Positions 1 through 5,122 of a DNA stretch of 5,122 bases are shown one piece after another. Positions within the stretch are counted from its first letter, which is position 1. Each line of letters starts with the position of its first letter. Position numbers and translations under genes: made by a program. Origin of the DNA: Bacteroidia bacterium (GTDB taxonomy: Bacteria; Bacteroidota; Bacteroidia; Bacteroidales; VadinHA17); the NCBI GenBank assembly GCA_026391515.1, contig JAPLEC010000257.1:1-5122 (forward strand), given 5' to 3'. The notes under the pieces are model-generated. The model did no database searches, was not told the DNA's origin, and saw only the letters and a list, made by a program, of their open reading frames with translations.

Positions 1-2
1 TT

Positions 3-1391
3 GTTCCGTCTTTTGTCAATGGTCAAGCAGGTTCGACTTCGCTCACCTCCGATACGATTCCGGCTCCGGGTTCTTTAACCGGAGAAAGCTTAAAAAGCAG
101 TTCAATTCATGGATTTGTAAGAGGTGGATTTTATGGAGGTATAGACGAGGCAGATGATAAGCCTTATGTATCAAGCTCCTTTGCTGATTTTGGTCTTAAA
201 GTAGAAAGCGAAGATGGTCATACATTCAAAGCTTTAACTGACCTCAGGTTCCGTTACGGGACAGAATTCCTTGAGCCTGTCAGCCGGTTTGAAATCGTTG
301 AAGCTTATGTAACTGCAAATGGGAAAAAGTGGGATTTAAGCATGGGTCAGAAAATAATAAAATGGGGTCGTGCCGATTTTACAAACCCTACATCAAAGCT
401 GAATCCTCAGAATCTTGTTTCGAGATCGCCGGACCATTCAGATATGGATCTGGGCAATCTGCTGATGAGTGCCAGATGGTATCCAAGCCCTGTCATCAGC
501 TTCGAAGCTGTTACAATACCATTTTATCGATCATCAAACCTGCTTATTGATCCCATTCCTCTACCTGAGTATGTGTCAATCAACAAAATAGAATCGTTTA
601 TCACAGACAAGGAAATGTTCAGCTATGGTCTGAAAGCTGATCTGTATATCAAAAACGTCGATCTGAGTCTTTCATGGTTCGATGGTTATGATCCTATGCC
701 CGGAACAGCATTAACTAATTTCGTCCTGAATCTATCTGCTTTACCACCTGAAATCTCTGTCGATCTTACTTTAGCACCATATAAGATCAGGAATCTGGGT
801 TTTGATTATGAAACCACAATCGGAGCTGTAGGTCTGAGAGGTGAAGCTGCATGGTCTTTCCCCTATGAATCCTACGAAACTTATGAATATGTTCCAATGC
901 AGGAAATAAAATGGGCAGCTGGTATTGACTGGTCACCGGGAAACTGGCGTTTTACCGGAGAATATTCCGGGAAAGCTATTCCCAATTTCAAACCTTCCCC
1001 GGTTGATCCGTTTATTGGTACTGAGTTTGACATGACCGAGCTGGCCGCTATGCTTGCTGCAGATCCGGGATTCGATTTGCAGGAATATGTACGTCAGCAG
1101 GTCGGTGCATTCAACAGGCTTTATAATTATCAGCTGGAAAAATCTTATCATTCAGCCGGCTTACGGGTTGAAACCGATCTGTTTTATGGGAAGCTGACTC
1201 CTTCGGTTTTCACTCTCTATAATTTTACTTCACGCGATTTTATCTTAATGCCCGAACTGACATATAAGCCAACTGACGGGCTTTCAATAAACATTGGCGG
1301 AGAATATTATTCAGGTCGTAAAGGTTCTGTTTATGATATAGTTGACGAATTTATGAATTGTATAAGGGTATCCCTGAGGGTTGATTTTTGA
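3..1391 (+). CDS. Outer-membrane beta-barrel protein of an RND/LolA-like cassette, 5'-truncated
   Basis: The frame is open from the left edge to the TGA at 1389-1391, giving 462 visible residues. No in-window start is convincing. The first codons (VPSFVNGQA) look like the end of a signal peptide, so probably only 15-25 residues are missing; this is inference. From about residue 34 the sequence alternates polar and hydrophobic residues in short beta-strand-like runs (for example IHGFVRGGFYGG and KADLYIKNVDLSLSWF), and it ends in Phe (RVSLRVDF), as outer-membrane barrels usually do. Residues 115-130, GQKIIKWGRADFTNPT, resemble a segment of DUF1302-like barrels often found beside MMPL pumps. Residues about 344-375 look helical and may form a plug or loop. 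The next gene starts one base after the stop, so the two are probably co-transcribed. The barrel assignment is fairly firm. The exact family is tentative and the substrate unknown. A Met codon at 342 is internal, since barrel-like sequence continues upstream of it. Confidence 0.8.
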   Translation, partial: VPSFVNGQAGSTSLTSDTIPAPGSLTGESLKSSSIHGFVRGGFYGGIDEADDKPYVSSSFADFGLKVESEDGHTFKALTDLRFRYGTEFLEPVSRFEIVEAYVTANGKKWDLSMGQKIIKWGRADFTNPTSKLNPQNLVSRSPDHSDMDLGNLLMSARWYPSPVISFEAVTIPFYRSSNLLIDPIPLPEYVSINKIESFITDKEMFSYGLKADLYIKNVDLSLSWFDGYDPMPGTALTNFVLNLSALPPEISVDLTLAPYKIRNLGFDYETTIGAVGLRGEAAWSFPYESYETYEYVPMQEIKWAAGIDWSPGNWRFTGEYSGKAIPNFKPSPVDPFIGTEFDMTELAAMLAADPGFDLQEYVRQQVGAFNRLYNYQLEKSYHSAGLRVETDLFYGKLTPSVFTLYNFTSRDFILMPELTYKPTDGLSINIGGEYYSGRKGSVYDIVDEFMNCIRVSLRVDF

Positions 1392-1392
1392 T

Positions 1393-3765
1393 ATGACAGA
1401 ATTTATTATAAAATATCGCTGGGTTATAATAAGCGTGAGCCTCGTTCTCGGTATATCGTTCGGAGCACTTATCCCCTTATCCAAAACTGATCCGGAGATC
1501 AGGAACTATGTCCCTCCGACCATGAAATCGAGGATAGCAACTGATAAAATTGAAAATGAGTTCGGGGTTCAGGATATGGTTGTTCTGCTTTTCAGCGATA
1601 GTACAATTCTGACTACCAGCAACTTAAAGCAGATCAAAGAAATAGATCGTGATATCTCAAAGCTTACAGGTGTCACAAACCGCATCTCCCCTTTTACGGT
1701 AAGAACCATAAAAAGCTCTGAAAGCTCCATGGTGGCTGATCCTCTGATCAGAAGGATACCCTCAGATTCAACAGGAATGCTTCAGCTTAAAGACGAAATT
1801 CTGAAAAACAGGTTTGCCCGTGATATTGTTATTTCTTCTGATATGACTTCAGCTTCAATAACTGCCACTATTAATAATGCTGAAGCTGAAAAAGTTACAT
1901 TACATAAAGTCGATTCGATAATCAGCAACCATCCGGGCACTACACAGATACTCAAAGGTGGACTTCCATATATAAGGCAGCATATTATGACAGATGTTCA
2001 GAAAGATGCCATTATTCTGGTTCCGCTCGCTTTGCTGATAATGTTACTGATCCTGAAGTTTACTCTGGGTGAATGGAAGAGCGTATTTATGCCTTTTTCA
2101 GTCGTATTGCTTTCGACAGGAATAAGCATGGGTTTAATACCCCTCCTTGGCTGGAAAATGTCAATAATAAGTCTTCTGGTTCCGATAATACTTGTTGCTG
2201 TAGCCAATAATTATGGTATTTACCTGGTGGCCAGGTTTCAGGAGCTGAGCATTCAGGGAGGAATGGATTCCAGAAGCAAAATGATAAAGGCTCTCTTAGG
2301 TTCGCTGAATATGCCTATTCTGTTCAGCGGACTGACTACCATAGCAGGCATCCTGGGATTGCTGACGCATTCCATAATACCTGCCAGACATGTTGGAATT
2401 CTAGCAGCAATTGGGGTTACTGCAGCTCTGGTAATGAGCCTGTTCTTCATACCAGCACTTATATACCTGAGAGGGGAAGGACGAGCAGGTTTCAAGCCAA
2501 TAAAAGTGAAAACAGACAGATTTTACAGGTTTCTCGATTCTCTTTCGAAGATGATTGTCAGACATCCCGGACGAATAATTCTTGTTTTTGCTGTTTCAAC
2601 CTTAATAATTTCATCAGGAATCTTCCTGATAAAAATCGAAACAAACCAGGAAAAGTATTTTCCGAAGAACAATCCTTTGCGGATGGCCTCAGATGTCATC
2701 AGTAAGAAATTCGGGGGTTCGCAGACCATCTCAGTAATGATTTCCGGTGACATCAAAGATCCTTTAATAATGAAAGGCATAGACAACATTACGCAGAATG
2801 TCGAGAAGATTGATGGTGTGGGTCAGGTCTTTTCCATATCACAGGCTGTGAGAGAGATGAGCAAGGCAATTTATACTCCGGAGGAGAGCAATTATAACAA
2901 GATACCTGAAACCAGGGAAGGCATTGCCCAGATGTTTGAGCTTTATAATATGAGCGGTGATCCTGACGATTTCAAACAGATGATGAATCTTGAAAATAGC
3001 AGGGCTCATATTCTTATCCGGCTTTCAAATCCGGAAAGCAGTGTAATAAACAATGTCAAGTCAATAATAAATAAGCTTACTAATGATTTTCCAGCTGAAA
3101 TAACAATGGGAGGTTATGCAATAATAATGGCAGATTTTGCAGGTTCGGTAGTCAGAGGACAGATATCCTCATTATTATTTGCTCTGATTACAGTACTTGT
3201 GCTTCTTGCAATAATATTCAGATCGTTCAAAGGAGGAATTGTCGGATCGATTCCGCTTGCAGCATCAATCCTGATTCTGTTTGGATTTATGGGTCTCGCC
3301 GGCATTGCCCTCGATGGAGCCACTGCCCTGCTTTCATCAATTATGATTGGAGTAGGTGTCGATTTTACAATCCAATATGTCTGGTGTTTTAATATTCAGA
3401 TAATCAATGGATTAACTTATGAAGAAGCCACCAAAGCATCTATGAGCACAATTGGCCGGAGCATAATTATCAATGCATGCAGCGTTATGGCCGGGTTCTC
3501 AGCTTTAATGTTTTCAGGGTTTACGTCAATACGATTTTTTGGTTATCTGGTAATTATATCAATAGGCTCCTGCCTGCTTGGTGCACTTATTTTAATCCCG
3601 GCAATCATTATGAAATTCAGACCCGGGTTTATAGAGAGGAATATGAACAAATCAAAAGTTAAAAGATATGAAAAAGAGACTGATCTTTTTAGGGTTACTC
3701 CTGCCGCTTTTACAGGTATCGGCTCAGCTGCCGGATGCAGGACAAATTATGAACAAATGTCGTGA
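1393..3765 (+). CDS. RND superfamily (MMPL/COG1033-type) inner-membrane transporter
   Basis: This 790-residue protein has the two-fold RND layout. TM1 is at about 10-30, followed by a periplasmic porter region to about 205, then TM2-6 at about 206-358 (sterol-sensing-domain-like bundle). TM7 is at about 394-415, a second periplasmic region follows to about 590, and TM8-12 lie at about 592-740. TM10 carries GVGVDFTIQY with Asp657-Phe658 at the usual proton-relay site. The matching TM4 segment is AVANNYGIYL, with Asn273-Tyr274. About 790 residues is normal for two-repeat exporters of this type and shorter than HAE/AcrB pumps. ATG 1393 is preferred: it lies one base after the upstream stop and 12 nt after a GAGGG. 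An in-frame TTG at 1381 would overlap the upstream gene and sits almost on that GAGGG. Residues 759-790 are encoded within the overlap with the next gene and look non-conserved. The likely role is proton-driven movement of a lipid or other hydrophobic compound with the flanking barrel and LolA-like carrier; the substrate is not deducible. Confidence 0.92.
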   Translation: MTEFIIKYRWVIISVSLVLGISFGALIPLSKTDPEIRNYVPPTMKSRIATDKIENEFGVQDMVVLLFSDSTILTTSNLKQIKEIDRDISKLTGVTNRISPFTVRTIKSSESSMVADPLIRRIPSDSTGMLQLKDEILKNRFARDIVISSDMTSASITATINNAEAEKVTLHKVDSIISNHPGTTQILKGGLPYIRQHIMTDVQKDAIILVPLALLIMLLILKFTLGEWKSVFMPFSVVLLSTGISMGLIPLLGWKMSIISLLVPIILVAVANNYGIYLVARFQELSIQGGMDSRSKMIKALLGSLNMPILFSGLTTIAGILGLLTHSIIPARHVGILAAIGVTAALVMSLFFIPALIYLRGEGRAGFKPIKVKTDRFYRFLDSLSKMIVRHPGRIILVFAVSTLIISSGIFLIKIETNQEKYFPKNNPLRMASDVISKKFGGSQTISVMISGDIKDPLIMKGIDNITQNVEKIDGVGQVFSISQAVREMSKAIYTPEESNYNKIPETREGIAQMFELYNMSGDPDDFKQMMNLENSRAHILIRLSNPESSVINNVKSIINKLTNDFPAEITMGGYAIIMADFAGSVVRGQISSLLFALITVLVLLAIIFRSFKGGIVGSIPLAASILILFGFMGLAGIALDGATALLSSIMIGVGVDFTIQYVWCFNIQIINGLTYEEATKASMSTIGRSIIINACSVMAGFSALMFSGFTSIRFFGYLVIISIGSCLLGALILIPAIIMKFRPGFIERNMNKSKVKRYEKETDLFRVTPAAFTGIGSAAGCRTNYEQMS

Positions 3766-4438
3766 TCTGACATTAACAGGTTCAATGAGCGCGACACTGA
3801 GCCTTTCAATTACTGAAAAGAATGGAGCTTCGAGGAACCGGATTATTTCGATGACGACAAAAAGCTTTCCCGACGGACTTGAAAAGCGGTTCATTAAATT
3901 TATGGAACCAGCTGATGTCCGAGGTACTGCAATGTTAATTGTGGATAACAAAATCATAACAGATGAAATTTGGATTTACCTGCCTGCTTTAAAGAAAACG
4001 CGGCGCATTGTATCGTCTGAAAAAGGGAAAAGCTTTATGAGCTCAGAGTTCTCCAATGCTGATATGGGCTCTCCTCCCATCTCCGATTTTGTCAATCAGC
4101 ATGTAACTGGTTCAGGTTCAAATAACTTATGGATAGTAGAAAGCACTCCTGTTAATGAAGATAAAGCAGATGAATACGGGTATTCGAAAAAGGTAAGCTA
4201 TATCAGCATGGACAACTGCCAGGTGAAAAAGATTGAATTCTATAATTTTGATAATGAGCTATTTAAGACAATTGAAATAAAAGGCATCTATCCACTACCT
4301 GAGGGAAAGTATTTGGTTAGAGATATGATAGCAAACAATCTTGTAACTAACAGGAGATCTGAAATCTCACTGAGCAATATTAATGATAAAGCGAAAGTAG
4401 AGGATTCTTATTTCTCGATACAGAACCTGGAAAGGTAG
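3668..4438 (+). CDS. Periplasmic LolA-like (outer membrane lipoprotein-sorting) protein
   Basis: This 256-residue protein begins with a clear type I signal peptide: MKK, then the hydrophobic run LIFLGLLLPLL, with cleavage probable after Ala19 in QVSAQ. There is no lipobox Cys, so the mature form should be soluble in the periplasm. The body matches the LolA-like family annotated as 'outer membrane lipoprotein-sorting protein'. It has PADVRGTAML at 81-90, DEIWIYLPALKKTRRI at 99-114 and SFMSSEFSNADM at 122-133, corresponding to the family pattern W-YLPA-RRI followed by SFMGSDFSYEDL. Such proteins form a curved beta sheet that shields a lipid or acyl group. ATG 3668 is the first start in this frame, because a TGA at 3644-3646 blocks extension. 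No strong Shine-Dalgarno is present, only an A-rich leader. The first 98 nt overlap the pump gene in another frame, suggesting translational coupling. It is probably not canonical LolA, since it sits with an RND pump and barrel and is longer than LolA. The cargo is unknown. Confidence 0.9.
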   Translation: MKKRLIFLGLLLPLLQVSAQLPDAGQIMNKCRDLTLTGSMSATLSLSITEKNGASRNRIISMTTKSFPDGLEKRFIKFMEPADVRGTAMLIVDNKIITDEIWIYLPALKKTRRIVSSEKGKSFMSSEFSNADMGSPPISDFVNQHVTGSGSNNLWIVESTPVNEDKADEYGYSKKVSYISMDNCQVKKIEFYNFDNELFKTIEIKGIYPLPEGKYLVRDMIANNLVTNRRSEISLSNINDKAKVEDSYFSIQNLER

Positions 4439-4441
4439 AAA

Positions 4442-4459
4442 GGCAGTTGGCAGTTGGCA
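4442..4459. repeat. Short 7-bp tandem repeat, about 2.6 copies of GGCAGTT
   Basis: Starting four bases after the stop of the LolA-like gene, GGCAGTT occurs twice in tandem and is followed by a partial GGCA copy. Similar short runs between genes are, from memory, common in environmental Bacteroidota genomes. No function can be assigned from so few copies. Confidence 0.7.
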
Positions 4460-4471
4460 AAGAAGGGTAAG

Positions 4472-4527
4472 GACCGAAGTCGGAAGACCGAAGTCGGAAG
4501 ACCGAAGTCGGAAGACCGAAGTCGGTA
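4472..4527. repeat. 14-bp intergenic tandem repeat, four copies of GACCGAAGTCGGAA
   Basis: Copies lie at 4472-4485, 4486-4499, 4500-4513 and 4514-4527. The first three are identical, and the fourth has one change (A to T at its 13th base). Each unit contains CCGA-AG-TCGG. Across each junction the sequence reads TCGG-AAGA-CCGA, which can form a 4-bp stem with a 4-base loop in RNA or single-stranded DNA. Such arrays expand and contract by replication slippage. This one sits between two gene units and is not part of a coding sequence. It lacks unique spacers, so it is not a CRISPR array. Confidence 0.9.
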
Positions 4528-4538
4528 GCCGGTTGCCG
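4523..4538 (+). terminator. Weak possible hairpin terminator after the three-gene cassette
   Basis: CGGTA (4523-4527) can pair with TGCCG (4534-4538) around a 6-base loop, with one U-G wobble. Only three Ts follow, so this is a poor intrinsic terminator. It also overlaps the end of the tandem repeat and the proposed -33 element of the mnmE promoter. No better terminator is visible in 4439-4583, so cassette transcripts may read through or end by Rho. Confidence 0.2.
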
Positions 4539-4562
4539 TTTGATATAAGTTTCATACATTTG
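4533..4562 (+). promoter_or_regulatory. Probable Bacteroidota-type promoter for mnmE
   Basis: TACATTTG at 4555-4562 matches the TAnnTTTG -7 consensus of the Bacteroidota primary sigma factor at every defined base. A TTG at 4533-4535 lies 19 nt upstream, a suitable position for the -33 element. Transcription would then begin near 4566-4570, leaving a leader of only about 15-18 nt before the mnmE ATG at 4584. This rests on motif matching only. A second TTTG at 4539-4542 is too close to serve as the -33 box. Confidence 0.55.
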
Positions 4563-4564
4563 CT

Positions 4565-4578
4565 GTAACCATGGTTAC
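4565..4578. promoter_or_regulatory. Perfect 14-bp palindrome at the mnmE start region (possible operator or leader hairpin)
   Basis: GTAACCATGGTTAC equals its own reverse complement. It is flanked by TGC (4561-4563) and GCA (4579-4581), which would extend the pairing if T4564 is bulged. It begins two bases after the proposed -7 element and ends five bases before the mnmE ATG, so it spans the predicted transcription start. As DNA it could bind a dimeric regulator. As RNA it could form a 5-bp stem with a CAUG loop next to the start codon. No regulator is encoded nearby, so the function is conjecture. Confidence 0.45.
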
Positions 4579-4583
4579 GCAGA

Positions 4584-5122
4584 ATGATAAGGAGTGAAGA
4601 AACCATCTGTGCTCCTGCCACTTCAGGCGGAGGGGCGATTGCAATTATCAGGGTCAGCGGTACTCGAAGCATCAGCATTTGCGATAAGATTTTTTTCCCT
4701 CGGGATATCAGGACAAAGCTCGCTGAGCAAAAGGGATATACGATTGTTTATGGCGAAATACGTGCAAATGAGGAGATTATTGATGATGTCCTGGTAAGCA
4801 TTTTCAGGTCGCCTCACTCCTACACCGGTGAGGACTCTGTTGAAATTTCCTGCCATGCTTCAAAATATATTCAGCAAAAAATACTTGAGCTTCTGATTAA
4901 AAACGATGCAATTGCAGCCCAGCCCGGTGAATTTACCATGAGAGCTTTTTTAAATGGTAAGATGGATCTGTCGCAGGCTGAAGCTGTAGCTGATCTGATT
5001 TCTTCTGAGTCGAAGATGGCTCATAAAATTGCACTGAGCCAGATGAGGGGTGCATTTTCAGATGAGATAAGCTTTTTAAGAGCTGATCTGTTGCATTTTG
5101 CCTCGCTAATCGAGCTGGAGCT
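4584..5122 (+). CDS. mnmE: tRNA uridine-5-carboxymethylaminomethyl(34) modification GTPase MnmE, 3'-truncated
   Basis: The frame is open to the right edge, showing 179 residues of a protein normally about 450-470 long. MnmE works with MnmG to modify U34 in the wobble position of certain tRNAs, using a formyl-tetrahydrofolate-derived carbon, and acts in the cytoplasm. The N-terminal folate-binding domain (about 1-118) shows EETICAPATSGGGAIAIIRV (5-24), SPHSYTGEDSVEISCHAS (76-93) and the start of PGEFTMRAFLNGKMDLSQAE (114-133). The latter leads into the helical domain, which ends at the edge with SLIELEL. The G domain and the C-terminal Cys motif lie outside the window. ATG 4584 is the first start after an in-frame TAA at 4566-4568, and it gives the expected MnmE N-terminus. 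No Shine-Dalgarno precedes it; the GGAG at 4591-4594 is inside the gene. Ala92 stands where family members usually have Gly (HGG/HGS). It appears to have its own promoter and is functionally separate from the upstream cassette. Confidence 0.97.
   Translation, partial: MIRSEETICAPATSGGGAIAIIRVSGTRSISICDKIFFPRDIRTKLAEQKGYTIVYGEIRANEEIIDDVLVSIFRSPHSYTGEDSVEISCHASKYIQQKILELLIKNDAIAAQPGEFTMRAFLNGKMDLSQAEAVADLISSESKMAHKIALSQMRGAFSDEISFLRADLLHFASLIELE

Noticed and set aside
933..1151. Minus-strand frames opposite the barrel and pump genes (for example 933-1151, 2253-2495, 2523-2789)
   Set aside because: They are antisense shadows of strongly supported coding sequence, with no family features or plausible starts.
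342..1391. ATG 342 as the start of the barrel gene
   Set aside because: The same frame is open back to the window edge and has barrel-like sequence (strand patterns from about nt 102), so this Met is internal.
1381..1392. TTG at 1381 as an alternative start of the RND transporter
   Set aside because: It would overlap the upstream gene and lies immediately after the GAGGG, leaving no room for a ribosome binding site. ATG 1393 directly after the upstream stop is the better start.
3477..3662. Open frame of 61 codons inside the end of the pump gene
   Set aside because: It overlaps TM11-12 of the pump in another frame and has no recognisable protein character. Only its stop is of interest, as a possible ancestral pump stop after an indel.
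4472..4527. Direct repeats that might be a CRISPR array
   Set aside because: The units are 14 bp and directly contiguous, with no unique spacers and no cas genes in view.
4571..4597. Eight-codon frame (MVTQNDKE) overlapping the mnmE start, as a possible leader peptide
   Set aside because: Its ATG is the centre of the palindrome and lies at or within a few bases of the predicted transcription start, so it would have almost no leader. There is no codon bias or attenuator structure to support it.
4367..4678. Minus-strand open frame of 103 codons across the intergenic repeats
   Set aside because: Its middle is translated tandem repeat, and both ends are antisense to well-supported genes.
4594..4797. 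Open frame on the + strand within mnmE
   Set aside because: It is a shadow in another frame. The mnmE frame from 4584 gives an unmistakable conserved protein.

Overview
The window reads like a chromosomal segment of a member of the Bacteroidota, probably an uncultured environmental lineage. All supported genes are on the + strand. The evidence is the MnmE sequence (EISCHAS and SLIELEL segments typical of this phylum), a signal peptide ending in SAQ, A-rich gene starts with little Shine-Dalgarno character, a TAnnTTTG-type promoter element, and short tandem repeats between genes. This assignment comes from family knowledge and motif reading, not from a database search.

Layout. Positions 3-1391 hold the 3' part of an outer-membrane beta-barrel gene whose start lies just left of the window. 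One base after its stop, positions 1393-3765 encode a 12-TM RND/MMPL-type transporter. Positions 3668-4438 encode an exported LolA-like ('outer membrane lipoprotein-sorting') protein whose signal-peptide region overlaps the transporter's 3' end by 98 nt in another frame. A 145-nt gap (4439-4583) carries two tandem repeats, a weak hairpin, a likely Bacteroidota promoter and a perfect 14-bp palindrome. From 4584 to the right edge runs the 5' part of mnmE, the tRNA-modification GTPase gene, cut off by the window.

How they work together. The first three genes are almost certainly one transcription unit. Together they supply an inner-membrane proton-driven pump, a soluble periplasmic carrier fold and an outer-membrane barrel. 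This composition suggests trans-envelope movement of a hydrophobic or amphiphilic molecule such as a lipid, sterol, hopanoid or lipoprotein. The substrate cannot be read from the sequence. mnmE is a housekeeping gene that appears to start its own transcription and is probably unrelated to the cassette. The points most worth following up are the three-gene cassette, the unequal proton-relay motifs of its pump, the long gene overlap, and the palindrome at the probable mnmE transcription start.
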